Shown here piece after piece: positions 22,549 through 34,690 of a DNA stretch of 64,000 bases. This DNA is from Maea johnstoni. Taxonomy: Eukaryota > Annelida > Polychaeta > Spionida > Magelonidae. Position numbers and translations under genes: made by a program. Position 1 is the first letter of the stretch. Each line of letters starts with the position of its first letter. Location of the stretch: contig OZ012700.1 of assembly GCA_963942565.1 (NCBI GenBank), positions 1,656,795-1,720,794 of the forward strand, in the 5' to 3' direction. A model generated the notes under the pieces. That model ran no database searches, was not told the origin of the DNA, and worked only from the letters and a program-made list of their open reading frames with translations.

Positions 22549-23230
22549 TGGCAATATATACATGCCTTACTGAATGGATTTCTAGCAACAAATACAATCT
22601 ATATGTTTAGAAATTGAAATTTATTTTATTGCAATCTTGAATCGGGCACTATGTAGGCTTTAATGAGCCCTCATATTATACATTTGTTGATAAAATATGA
22701 AAACTGCAATCCCAACTGAAACGTAAAGGTCAGTGGTACCTACGTAAAGAAAACCCTAAGACATACATTTTTAGTCAGTTAGACTCATCCAATTGTATAG
22801 TTTACAAAAAAGCAACCTTAAAAGATTCACCAAGAACACTGGTAAGAAAATCATTGACTTCTTTATACATTCAATTTTCACTATTCATCATTTCATAGCG
22901 GTGGCACTTAACATTTTTCTTATATTGATTCTCATATAGCAATATTTTACAAGTCTATGTTCTACATTGTATTGATAGCTTATTCTAGTTTTTATCTTAG
23001 TTTGATTTCAGTTCAAAAACATATCTTTCAAAACGTTCACACACATATTTAGCTTTTTCAACTATGTGTATATAGATCAGGCAATTATAAATGAGGTTTT
23101 ATATTGATCACTGAAATGCTTATCATCTGTATAACAGTGTTGTGGGTCATCCGGTTTCCTCCACTATTTACAACTGGCTAGTCAAGAATTAGCCACAATT
23201 GGCATAAATGTGACGAAAAATTCCAAATTC

Positions 23231-23334
<104 letters not shown>

Positions 23335-23370
23335 GGATTGTCCGAGTAACAATTCCGGTACGCTTATTTA

Positions 23371-23398
23371 TACCAGAATTGTTTCTACAATTCTGGTA
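23371..23398. other. Perfect 12-bp stem hairpin beside (TA)n
   Basis: TACCAGAATTGT (23371-23382), loop TTCT, then ACAATTCTGGTA (23387-23398). Related words AATTCCGGTAC (about 23351) and GTACCGGAATTG (about 23426) form a second, wider inverted pair around it. Confidence 0.75.
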
Positions 23399-24123
23399 CG
23401 TACCAGGATAGTCCAATTAGGGGATGTACCGGAATTGTTCCCACAATTCTTGTAAGTGAAATTGTAGGAACTATTACGGTATTGAAGTAATTGTTTTCAA
23501 ATTTCCTTTGACACACGGCTTCGGCAGATTGCTTAATTTACGCACGGAATGAATGAATGTCGCCAGAAAGGGGTATCGGCGCAGCTTGAAGAAACTTACA
23601 TGCTTTAGGTCATTCATTATTTTTAGGTTTAAAATAAAAAAAATAAAAATAGATTCAGTGGTCCTACTAGGCTTCCGTTGAACTTAATATTAGTTTTATT
23701 TATGCACATTTTAAAACAAACCATTCAATAAAAACAAGACCTTAATCAGCTGCCTCAATATATCATGTGGCTTTTATGCCCGCAAATCAATATAAACACA
23801 TTTTTTGCCCGCACTTCATCTTTGGCCTACTCTCCATGTGCACGTGATTTGCAACGACATAATCAATCTCAAGATTTGAAAAAAACAACACTTAATGTCA
23901 GTACAAAAATGCCGTGTTCCACTTTCACAGGAAAGTTATCAAGTACCGCTCATTCAGGTTGTCTTTTCTCTTTGATTTAGGTTTACTTATCCCATTTATA
24001 TTTGGAGTACACGCACAAGCTGACGACTTTGAACACAACTAATCAACCAGAGGGGTATTTGATAATATTTGAAGATGTATTGATACACGGACGTGAGTTG
24101 GATTTGGAATATTGTGTGGGATC

Positions 24124-24367
<244 letters not shown>

Positions 24368-24718
24368 AGGTGGCAGATCACAGCCTTGTATTTTTTATAT
24401 CGCAAGACATAAAATAAACATAAAAAGCTCTTTAATGTTAACATATGACATTTACGCATTTTATCCATACAGAAACAAGACGCAACATCCGCTATAGACA
24501 GTGTCTGTAGAAGCACGACAACACATCCCGATATGATATTACGTGATGACCACACAACTCACCAGAGGGCGTCGCATTCGTTTTACTTACCAGAAGATCT
24601 TCGACACTGGCCAGTAGAAAATCCTATTACAATATATGCATAATAACGTGTATATGTATCACATTTGCCAAAATTTCTCTGCGATCCCTACCCCACAGTA
24701 GCGATCTTACACCTACGT

Positions 24719-24850
24719 TAACCCTTTTGGTGCTGAGGTTAATTTCGTCGAAGGCACAGGAAAATAGCAGATTTTAAAGTCTTACAAACCCTGTCATGTT
24801 GGTATTCATTGGAGAGGTCTCACGGAGTACCCATGTGCCAGGGGTTTAGA
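24719..24850. mobile_element. TTAACCCTT-family element, truncated copy 3
   Basis: Starts GTTAACCCTTTTGGTGCTGA and keeps ACCCTGTCATGTTGGTATTC and GAGTACCCATGTGCCAGGG. It then breaks off where the SINE tail begins near 24868. It matches the first half of 6246-6461. Confidence 0.55.
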
Positions 24851-24867
24851 CATAAATAAATGCATAA

Positions 24868-25086
24868 ATGTAAATGTTAACTTTATTTAAAGTCGGTATG
24901 TCAATTACAAGAAACACGAGCTACTCTGGCTCTTGGCCGACTGGACCGACGGCTTACGGTGCCCTCCGAAGCACTGGAAAGCAGCAAGGATTTAATTTGA
25001 TTTTTCTGCGCCCCCACCGGGAATCGAACCAGGGTTGCCTGCGCCGATGGCAAGCATCCGAACCACTTGACCAACCCAACTACTCA
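24868..25086 (-). mobile_element. tRNA-derived SINE whose 3' tail matches the LINE at 34.7-39.2 kb
   Basis: On the minus strand: a tRNA-like head (about 25084-25010) with A-box TGGTCAAGTGG and B-box GGTTCGATTCC, then a body with CCAGTGCTTCGGAGGGCACC, then a tail with AGTCGGCCAAGAGCC, AGCTCGTGTTT and ACCGACTTTAAATAAAG. The tail aligns over about 65 bases with the 3' end of the LINE at 39153-39220. The body core CCAGTGCTTCG is shared with the SINE at 43610-43820. Family knowledge: SINEs often borrow the 3' tail of the LINE that copies them. Confidence 0.75.
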
Positions 25087-25710
25087 CATGTTTCAGCTTA
25101 TTTTGTATCATACTGTATTTTCCAAATTAGACAACGATGCAAGCTCGCCTAACTATGTCGTTTTCCTGTATCACCAAAGACGTCCCTATATAGTGTGGCC
25201 ATTCATCCTGTTCAGATGATTATTTATCTATGGTGTTTGGTTATGTACATACTTCCATATTTTTCACATCATGTGTAAACCTTACGTGTAAATTGATTAA
25301 GACCGCAAAGATATTGACACGCAGCTATATTCTGGTGGTGATAATGAAATGAATTCCTGGAAAAGCACGCTCATCATCCATTGTTTAACATTGTAAAGAT
25401 ACATTGTGTTACACCTACGATACTTAAATGTGCATCAAAGAACAAAGGTAGCAGCAATATAAAACCCTCCTTTACAGAGTCAGGTGCCTGTGCTCAAAAA
25501 CATAGATACAGATTTCACGTGCGATTCCGGCAGCTAGAAGTTAAGTCAAAGGACAACTGAAAGTTTATCATTATAAAGATATATACTAGTGGTTAACATG
25601 GACATCAATATAGATGTAATTGTCAATTAGATTGCATCTTTGAACACGTTAAATAAAAGTGTACCATATCATTTGACATTAAAAGTAGTAGTAGTAGTAG
25701 TAGTAGAAGA

Positions 25711-25762
<52 letters not shown>

Positions 25763-26452
25763 AAAGTAGTAGTTTTTACCTCTCAAGTAGTAGTAGAAAA
25801 TAGGTTATCGTCATTACCCTCACAAATTGACTCCATTAGCCATTTTCCAATACTTTAGTGAATGGTTATGCTTATTCTTGGGGCGATTTCTCAGTAAATA
25901 ATAATTGTATATGTATATACCAAACTCAATTAAAACAAGGTAACTATCACGTTTGAAAAGGGAAATACATGTCATTTTAAAAGTGTGAGGGAGTGACATC
26001 ATTATTAACATTATGCATCAATTGCATAAGGAGTAAGCCACTTCAATTGATAAGAACAATATCACATACATCTAATGAGATATTGGCATGTTGAAAGTTG
26101 CTTTAAACTACCTTATTAAGTTTGGGCTTAGAGCACTAGTCATGAGGAATTCTACGTTATAAGCTTTTGTTAGGTTTTCTAACATGAGCAAAAAAACATG
26201 GAATGAAATGAGTCATGATATTAAATGCATTGATTGCACTTTCCATCTGTAATAGTGAAAGCCTTTCAAGATCCAATGAGTAATTGGTGTTTAGTTTTCT
26301 TGAAACTTGGCATGAGTAATGATTAAATCGCAGATATCTTCCAAGACACCTGTATTCTTAGGGTCATCCACTCTTATACATATATATAAATGTTTTTGGA
26401 AATATGTCGATTCAACAAATTTCGTTAAGTGTTATAATCACAGATTTCACCC
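25087..26452. other. No gene; contains an (AGT)n tract
   Basis: AT-rich and non-coding. An (AGT)n/(AGA)n trinucleotide run lies at about 25684-25791, with a short AGAAGAAGA interruption. Nothing else is recognisable. Confidence 0.5.
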
Positions 26453-26599
26453 GCAAGATAGTGCCTCACAGCACACGACTTAAGTTGAAATTTTTACCTA
26501 AAAAAGTAGGTCACAATGGGACTGCTCTCTCTACCTTGTTGAGCTACTTTTGTAAGAAAAACTTCCACTAAAATCGTGTGCTGTAAGGCACTATCTTGC
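26453..26599. mobile_element. 147-bp MITE with inverted ends of about 26 bp
   Basis: The ends GCAAGATAGTGCCTCACAGC (26453 on) and, inverted, GCTGTAAGGCACTATCTTGC (ending 26599) pair over about 26 bp with one mismatch. It could fold almost completely. No coding content. Confidence 0.8.
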
Positions 26600-26680
26600 A
26601 GGAACTCCACATTTCCCTTCCAGTTACCCTGAATTCATAATACCCATAAATGAATTCATGATACATATAAATGCGTATTA

Positions 26681-27136
26681 CAGTATTCTTCCGATTAAGC
26701 GCACCGTGCGGATAGAGGTTGGGAATTTTTTTCTGAATTAGGGGTGTTGGCGATCTTCCGTTTTACCGCACACCTCAATGATTGCCGGTCGGAGCGTATT
26801 AGCCGGTATTGCACCTTTGCACTCTCGCTGTTCAATTTGCTTGGACGTTCGCGGCAGGTGAAAAGATTGTTAATTGGTCAATAGCACAATCATGCAGCGA
26901 ATATGAACAGTGAGAGGACTGAGAGCGCGAAGGAACTGCCAAAATTGCGGAATTCAGCGCTGGTTTGCAGACACGGCAAGAGGAAAGGTATGTGATTTTG
27001 TTATTCTTACTTCTTCTGAGGGGAAGTTGTACTAGTTTTTCGTCACATTTGCGCTGGTCATTCCCCCTCTAACCGTGAAAAATAGGTCCTGTGCGCTTAT
27101 TTGGGCATGTGCGCTTAATCAGAAGAATACGGTCAG
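26681..27136. mobile_element. Pogo/Tc1-mariner-like MITE, about 456 bp
   Basis: The left end CAGTATTCTTCCGATTAAGC and the inverted right end around GCTTAATCAGAAGAATAC pair over about 22 bp and continue GCGCAC at both ends. TA dinucleotides lie directly outside (26679-26680 and 27137-27138), as expected for this superfamily. No transposase frame. Confidence 0.75.
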
Positions 27137-27473
27137 TACTTTGTGGGTATTCCACACATTTAGAAGAGAGCTGCAACTGGGCATGTAGGTACGTGTACCA
27201 TGGACCATGGAATTAAAAACATCATCATAAAAGCAGAAAAGACATTTAGTACTTGATCCTAATTGTGTGACATTTCATTTGCGAGGCCATACTCTGTCAA
27301 AAGCTTTGTTCTACTTTTTGGTGTGCAACTCTTTTGAGGAAGCACACTTTGAAATCACATGACCAAAAAATCGCTTTGATGAACTCTGATCATATTAATC
27401 ATTCACAGTTAAACATCCGAAGTAAAGCTTATGAGCGTGACTCACTCTTCCATTTTGCAATTATAATTCTAGC

Positions 27474-28214
27474 ATGGATGTTCGTTATGATGGCAAGAGA
27501 GCTTTGGTGACTGGAGCAGGAAAGGGGATTGGTAGAGCAATCGCTATAGCCCTGATGAAAGGGGGCGCTGACACATATGCTCTCAGTCGCACACAGGCAG
27601 ATTTGGACAGTCTAGAAAAGGAAGTGCCTGGAATCAAAACAGTCTTCTGTGATGTCTCTGACTGGGACCTAACCAAGTCCATCGTGCAAGACATAATCAA
27701 AGAAGGCCCTGTAGAACTTCTTGTGAACAATGCAGGACATGGTACACTGGATGCTGTTGGGATAATCAATAAGGAGGTAGCTATTGAGACGATGAAGACC
27801 AACTTATTAGCTGCAATGAATATTTCCCAAGAAGTAGCTCAAGGGTTGAAGATTGCAGTCAAAGAGGGATCTATTGTCAATATATCAAGTGTTTGCAGCA
27901 CGATTGCTTTTCCATTTGTGGGATTGAGTTCATATTCTGCGTCTAAAGGAGGAATGGATGCAATGACAAGGGTTATGGCAATGGAACTAGGACCTCACAA
28001 GATCAGAATAAATTCTGTCAATCCAACAGCAGTGTGGACTGAACTTGCACAAAGAAGTAACAAAGATCTTTCCAAAATGCTGAGTATGACTCCTGTGGGA
28101 AGGTTGGCTGAAGTTGAAGATATTGTGAATGCTACACTTTTCCTACTGAGTGACAAAGCAGCCATGATCACTGGAGTGTCACTGCCTGTAGATGGGGGAC
28201 TGATAGCTTGTTAG
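27474..28214 (+). CDS. DCXR: L-xylulose/dicarbonyl reductase-like SDR, copy 3
   Basis: A 246-residue single-exon SDR. It has TGAGKGIG, SRTQADLDSL (identical to the vertebrate DCXR pattern SRTQADLDSL), NNAG, a YSASK active site, INSVNPTAVWT, and a C-terminal VDGGLIAC with a TAG stop. It keeps ELGPHKIR, as in vertebrate DCXR, so this copy looks closest to the family norm. It is two residues shorter than copy 1 in the substrate loop. The 5' flank is partly conserved; the 3' flank (to about 29066) matches that of copy 1. The proposed role is the same NADPH-dependent carbonyl reduction in the cytosol. Substrate differences between the three copies cannot be read from sequence. Confidence 0.87.
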   Translation: MDVRYDGKRALVTGAGKGIGRAIAIALMKGGADTYALSRTQADLDSLEKEVPGIKTVFCDVSDWDLTKSIVQDIIKEGPVELLVNNAGHGTLDAVGIINKEVAIETMKTNLLAAMNISQEVAQGLKIAVKEGSIVNISSVCSTIAFPFVGLSSYSASKGGMDAMTRVMAMELGPHKIRINSVNPTAVWTELAQRSNKDLSKMLSMTPVGRLAEVEDIVNATLFLLSDKAAMITGVSLPVDGGLIAC

Positions 28215-29603
28215 TATCATAAACTTGCCAAATGGCGATATATACATGCCTCACTGAATCCTTTACTAGCAACGAATACTAGCTATATGAGTAGTAATTG
28301 ACATACTAGAGTAATCCTGAATTTGGTGCTATTTAAGATCTAATTTGCATCAGATGTGTACATGTGCTGATAAAATATGAAATAGGAAAGCAGTTGTAAC
28401 TGACACTTACAAGTCAGTGTTACTTAGGCAAGGAAAAATATAAGTCATGTATTGTCAATCAGTAAGACTCATCTAGTTATATGGTTTACAAATATACAAC
28501 TTTGTAAGATTTATCTTAAACACTGGTGTGAAAAATGTTGAATTTTGTAAGCATTAGATATTCACTATTCATCATTTCATGGCGGTGTCATTTAACAGTT
28601 TTTATGCTGATATTGATTCACAAGACCAACATTTGGCAAGTCTAAATTCTGTAGTACAAAACAATGTACATTGATAGAATATCTTAAGAATGTGTTTAAC
28701 CAAGTACGATTTCTTTGCAAAACATATTTAGACTAAGTATGTATTATACAATGCAATACATGTGTATATCTTTGTCGAACTGTTATAAGTTCATACAGAT
28801 ATTTAGCTTTTTGATAGGTTACGGTAGCAAATATAGGACAGATGTCATTCAAGTATGTGTATATAGATCAGGCGATTCTTGTGTGTACCTAATACTCCAC
28901 AGGAAAGTCACAAACTATATTTGCCATGGTAAATTTGAGAAAAATATTTCATTTTCGAAATTGTTATAATATCAAACGAATCTATTGTAATAAAATAGGA
29001 ATTTGGAGTATGACAACTAATGTAAAAGAAAATAAATGCGTTCAATCAACATCATTCGACTAATTAAGAGTCTCCTTCAGTATAGACCTGTCTAAATCAG
29101 GGGTGGCTTTTCGGGGAAATTTCTAAATAAATGTCATTTTGAATAGTTTTACATATGTTATATCCTGAATCCTCGTGGTCATTCTAAGCCATCAATTAGT
29201 AGGATAACAGACCAAAATCTGAATAAAATGCCTATACAATTTTAATAAAGCAACACTGATAGAAAAATGTGCTACTCTTCTCTCTCCGTATTGTTATTCC
29301 TTCCACATTTGTAAAATTTGATGGTCGACACTTCCAAATTGAGGGCCATTCAGAATCACCTAGCCAATCAACCAAGACACATATTACCCCTTGCTGGGAG
29401 AGAACTTTTGGGTGCTTAATATATTTGACCTCTCTGGCAATGTATACCATTTTCAGGCTACATGCTCAAATAAAAGAAAACGTAGAGGAAACACTGATTC
29501 AGATAATTGACTACATAATTCACCTAAAATTGTTGCCCTCTGGCCCCAGAGTAAGGAAATGAACTTATCTGTTTATTATCTGTTTATGCACAATTGTCTT
29601 ATC
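28215..29603. other. 3' flank of DCXR-like copy 3
   Basis: Homologous in patches to the flanks of copies 1 and 2, for example TATCAAACGAATC... near 28971 against 19730. No independent gene seen. Confidence 0.5.
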
Positions 29604-29803
29604 NNNNNNNNNNNNNNNNNNNNNNNNNNNNNNNNNNNNNNNNNNNNNNNNNNNNNNNNNNNNNNNNNNNNNNNNNNNNNNNNNNNNNNNNNNNNNNNNN
29701 NNNNNNNNNNNNNNNNNNNNNNNNNNNNNNNNNNNNNNNNNNNNNNNNNNNNNNNNNNNNNNNNNNNNNNNNNNNNNNNNNNNNNNNNNNNNNNNNNNNN
29801 NNN
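29604..29803. other. Assembly gap, 200 N
   Basis: Exactly 200 unknown bases, a conventional gap size, so the true distance is unknown. Confidence 0.99.
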
Positions 29804-31239
29804 GAAAATGTGATTGAGAAAAACAAACTGACCGTAGTTCTAGCTCAGATGGTAATCTAGTTAGAAAATATTCCTTGCAAACGTTTGTAGAAGGATGTAG
29901 GGAGAGATTGGATCACCCTGTCTACATCCTCTAGACAAGGTGACTTAGTCAGACAGGAAACCGTGTTGCTCTATCATCGAAAAAGAGTTTGTTTGTAGGA
30001 AATTTAAAAATTCACAGAAATTTTCACGAAATTTAAAATTTGGCGCATTAGTCAACTATACGTGTCAGGAAGGATTTAGCGGCCAAAACCTTGCTTATTA
30101 TTGTCCATCCAGTATACGGTGACCTTTACATCCTTATTCCCAGCAACAACTTTTTAAGTGTACAGGTTCAAGCCTGCAAGTAGCTCTGATATGGTATTTA
30201 AAACATAGAGTTATTAATGGCCTTTTCCTTCTAGACTGATGATAAAGTTGCGGGCAATGGCCATACTTTCATGAAAGTAAGGAATAGTTATGTTGCTCTA
30301 CTTAACCCATTAATGCTTAGAGGTTCTCGTGAAGCAGTCCTCTGAAATAAATTACAATAACTAGCAAAAGAAGAATGATTGATTTTGAAATGAAAGCATT
30401 CGAGGTAGAGTAGTTGATCATGTTCTTATCATATATTTTCTGGAAATAGTTTACTAAATATGCTTTCACCAGCAAAAATTGTCGAGCTGCGTTTGGCTTC
30501 TGTAAGCATTGATGGGTTAAGCATAGAGCCGAGGTGTCTCAGGTGTTTAAAACTGACAGCTTTGGACCACAGTGTTTCAGTTAAATTATTATCGCGCTTT
30601 GATGTCCGTGGTATGTGTCCAATCGCAGATAAGTGTGATTGTACAGAAGATCCATTATCTCTATATCCGAATAAGAGCAACATCTTGAACTTTGCACTCT
30701 ATGTAGATATATTCTGATGATGTCCGCTATCTAGTCTTTATGTGTTTGTTTATTATTATCTGGTGGATGGTCAAAGTGGTCAGAGGTGTTTACCCGTATA
30801 TCCCACCAAAGATTTTGTTCATAATATGAATGCTACTTACGTACATCTATATGTACAACGTATACACTTTGTGGTACTACAAAGCAAATAAGCTTATCCC
30901 GCTATTGGCTGAGCAGAGTTTGGTTCACGGGAATTGGAAAAACTCTCAGGTAGGTAATTTCACAGATGGAACAGTTGCTATTAGCTAAATGCACAGTTCA
31001 AACGAGAAATTAGTTGAAATAATTATGAAGATGTTTCTTATCACACAGTTAATTTGTATTCTATTTCCAATATGAACACAAATTAAATTTTCAAATTTTC
31101 AAAAAATAATTAGAAACAAGAACAATGTTTGCAATTTAGGTACTCTAGATTTAGTGTTAGTGTCAAAAAGACACAAGTGTATGAAAGGCGTTTGTTGGCC
31201 AACCACGTCTACCATCAGCCAATCGGAAGTGAGCTATTA
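29804..31239. other. No gene recognised
   Basis: Chance frames only. A small hairpin, AGGATGTAG (29892-29900) with CTACATCCT (29932-29940), is present. Confidence 0.4.
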
Positions 31240-32399
31240 GTTGATGAGGCTCTACTTCCATGAATCGCGAAGCAAAACGATCACTCCAACAACACGACAG
31301 TATAGCGACCGATTCGATGGATTTGCGACCCTAACGACGGCATAGCGATTTGAGAAAAGACATGAAAAAACGTTTATCACATCTGCGATCTTGCGTTGCG
31401 ATAGCACAGCGACTTGACCTAAGTTATGTACTTAGCACTGGCACAGCGATGGTGTAGCGACTCTGTTGCGATGGTTATAGCGATGTCATGATTATGTTTC
31501 GATTTCACTGTGACCGTTCTGAGTGCAAGGGGATCACTCCAACAACACAATACTGTATAGCGACCGATGCGATGGCTTTGAGACCCTAACGACGGCATAG
31601 GGATTTGCAATTTCACGAGGTTCATACACGTAGAAAAAGGGGAGTCTTATGGCATTTTCTCATCACTTCATCATGGGTCTTCAGGTTTTTAACGGACAAT
31701 TACACCTTCAGGCTATCATATGCTGAGGAAATACTTTGATATGTGTACTTTACTGTCCCTGTTCACCTGAATACTGTTTGGCTTCCCTACCTGTGAAATT
31801 GCACTTAAATACCGACCCCAATCAGCCATTCCAGCTGAAGACCATGGGAGCCATTGTATCTCACAATGCCCTGCAACAATCCATCTGACAGCCAGCTAAT
31901 GATGTCATACTCGCACTTCCTGTGCACATAGTGTAAACATGAGATTGGGACAACAGTGTTGTGGAAAGTGGCGGTTTGTGCTGCTAATGAATGCTACAAC
32001 AGATCTGACAAGGAAAAAGGAAAGGGAATTTCCTTTTCCACATTCCTAACCCAAGGATCAAACCAGAATAGAAGGATTTAGCAGGAAGATGGCTATCAAC
32101 ATTGAGACAGGATGGACAGTGAAGAACTTCTCATTTGGTAATGCCAAAGAAGTATGTCATGAACATTTTGAGGAATCTTGTTTTGAGGCTGAACTACAAA
32201 CAATACTTGGATTTAGGACGTTTAAATGCCCGAAACTTGGTGCAGTGCCTACAAAAATCATTTTAATCCCACACAGAGCCATATTAAACAAGAGAGAAAA
32301 GAAAGGGCACAGAAGCGAACAAAAAAGAAGGCAATACCTGTAACAGTATGTTGTTGGAAGACAATTTCTCTTTAGAGGGTACAAGAAATTGGCTAAAAA

Positions 32400-32452
<53 letters not shown>

Positions 32453-33560
32453 CACTTTTCATTTGTTATGGATAAGTTTGCTTCTGCCAGACCCCTTAAT
32501 ATGTTGATTATTCTATACCGTCAATATCAAGGTCATATAACTCTTCATTTTGGTGGTTTGTATAACAGCTGGAAAAGGTTAATTGGTATCAAACGACTTC
32601 CCTTAAGAATTCTTAAATCCCAAAACTGGACTTGCAAACCCATCAGGGAAAGTTCCTTAGATTGACAGTACTAGCCAGGTCAATTGCGGTACCTGAATGA
32701 TTGATTATCAGATTTACTTCCTGCAACGGTAATAGCAATCAACAAAATTGTGTTGAGATGACTGTTTCCTGAGCACCTGAAGTCCCAAGGGTGTTTTCAA
32801 TCCTTGGAGGTGCTTGCAATTGTTGGTATATACCCGACTTACCATTTCCTGACTTTTAACAACTACAATGTAAATCAGTACAAACAAACAATACTTTACA
32901 ATCGGTGCATTGTCTGAATGTGGTCTAGAGTGATGGGAAGGGCAAGTACTTTACTCTTATATCGTAAACTTACAGAATCTAGTGTTAACTCAAAAGTATG
33001 TCATTTGATCTCTGTCAAGTTCCTACTACTGGAAGAAACAGGACACGTGGCAGCTGCTGGCTGCTGCCAAGCTTGTGCAACTACAGTGTCAGGATCTAGC
33101 TTCAAAATGGCCTCCGCCATATACATGGCAAAACATCACTCTAAAAAGCAAATTAACTTCTAATATAGAGGTGGGTAGTTGTAGGGTACCGGATATGAGT
33201 ACAGTATACCCTAAGACACTTTTTGGGCCCATGTTTTATTCGTGGGGGAATTATCCTTTAAGGTCTTACAATACTCTAAACCAGTGACTCCTATTGAGTA
33301 TTGGACAAACTAAAATATTTGCAGCAGTTCCCACTCTCATTTCTGCGACCTCACAGTGACCATTACGATGGCGCAGCGACCGTTGCAATTTCACAGCGAT
33401 GTTTCCGCGATGCCACAGTTAAAATCACTGACCTTATTTTAGCGCTGCGATTTTTTTGAATAAAGAAAATGCAATGATCTACACTGTTTGCACTGCAACC
33501 ACTGCGATGGCTTTGCAATGCACGCCGATTTCACTGCAGCGATGCCTAATTTCATAAAAT
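31240..33560 (+). mobile_element. THAP-domain repeat, copy 1, inside a GCGAT/GCGAC-rich array
   Basis: The segment at about 31700-33230 matches a second copy on the minus strand at 53090-58485. On both outer sides lie arrays of degenerate GCGAT/GCGAC words: 31240-31620, with a 253-bp direct duplication starting GATCACTCCAACAACAC at 31279 and 31532, and 33345-33560. Only copy 1 has these arrays, so the THAP repeat probably inserted into an existing array. The inner part encodes a broken THAP domain. A (GA)n tract lies at 32402-32449. Confidence 0.6.
31970..32343 (+). pseudogene. Broken THAP-type zinc-finger domain
   Basis: First half: VCAANECYNRSDKEKGKG, giving the THAP Cys-x4-Cys. Second half, in another frame from 32089: VCHEHFEESCFE and KLGAVPTKI, giving the Cys-x2-His and the AVPT box typical of THAP domains. 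A stop and a frame change separate the halves. THAP domains bind DNA and occur in P-element-type transposases and in host proteins. No transposase core is visible downstream, so this copy is non-autonomous or a dead fragment. Confidence 0.7.
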
Positions 33561-34483
33561 CGCGGATGTTGGAAAGGGGCTTTTTTTGTTTTTGAAGAAC
33601 TATGGAAAGGGGCTTAATGGTTTGCATATTTCAATGATTTTCAGTAAAATGAAATCTTTATGAAATATAAAGTACTGATTCAGAGCTCAGGGTACAGACT
33701 AACAAGATACAGTCTGTTCTCGGCGCTCCTGTACCGTGTGATAATAACTAGTGTGTCATCAATATAACCTATGACATGCCTTTTGCACAGTTATTCAAGA
33801 TATGCACGGGAGAAGCAATGGGTACGGGTGGAGCAACACGATGTTCATCATGTACTACGAGTGTGTACTTATAAGAAAGGAGAACCTAAATTTACAATGT
33901 AGATACAATGTATATATCCAATCTGTATATGTACCAGGAAAGCTTTGAAGGACGAACAATGGGAACGAGGACCAGATGTGACGTCATATTGTCTGTCTGT
34001 TTATCTCTTGTCTAGCCTGAAAAATCTTGCGTGAAATGAACATCACCTTTTGCTTTAAAAGCACATTCTGCGGCCAGATATTTTCATGTTCTGAACGTAA
34101 CGTTATCACGTAATTACTATGGATTGTTTCCTTTAAATTGTACTGAAATAACGTTTTGATCGCCGATAATCAGGCAACACGCGCAACTACACAATAAACA
34201 GGCAAATGCTCACGTGCAACAAATGCTCACGCGACGTCATGATTTAAGTAGCGGGAAAAGGTGCCGGGCAGTGGATTGTACGTTCAAGGTAAAAAATTAA
34301 ATATCTCGCCTTTCTGTGGATCAATTTTAATGCAGTTTATTCTACTTGCCCCTTAATTCTCTCTTAAAGATGTTGTAAAATGAAGGTTTTGCGACAGGTT
34401 GAAATCATGATAATTAGTATGCCATTAATTTTCGGTCAATTTATGCTTTCTTAAGGTCAGAACGAAAAACAAATGAAATCATC
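33561..34483. other. No gene; two TGACGTCA-like words
   Basis: Non-coding. GTGACGTCAT (about 33978) and GCGACGTCATG (about 34231) resemble CRE sites. A possible splice donor, TTCAAG followed by GTAAAA, lies near 34290. These could belong to a promoter and non-coding first exon of the glutamate transporter at 41.5 kb, but nothing proves it. Confidence 0.25.
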
Positions 34484-34690
34484 CGTATGTATGTACGTAT
34501 GTATGTATTATGTGGGTATGTATGCATCCATTTACGTATGTATGTTTGTATGAATGTATGTATGTATCTATGTGTGACTGTATTTATGTGTGTATATATG
34601 TATGTATGTATGTGTGTATGTATATGTGTATGTATGTGCAAATGTTTGTATGTATGTATGAATGTATCTATGTATGTGCGTATGTTTGAT
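34484..34690. repeat. (TATG)n-type tract, left of the intact LINE
   Basis: Imperfect GTAT/GTAC/GAAT tetranucleotide array. A 30-bp word containing GCATCCATTTACGTATG (34516-34545) is repeated exactly at 39264-39293 on the other side of the LINE. Confidence 0.9.

Noticed and set aside
29559-29860. Frames running across the N gap
   Set aside because: Unknown bases only; no evidence of coding sequence.
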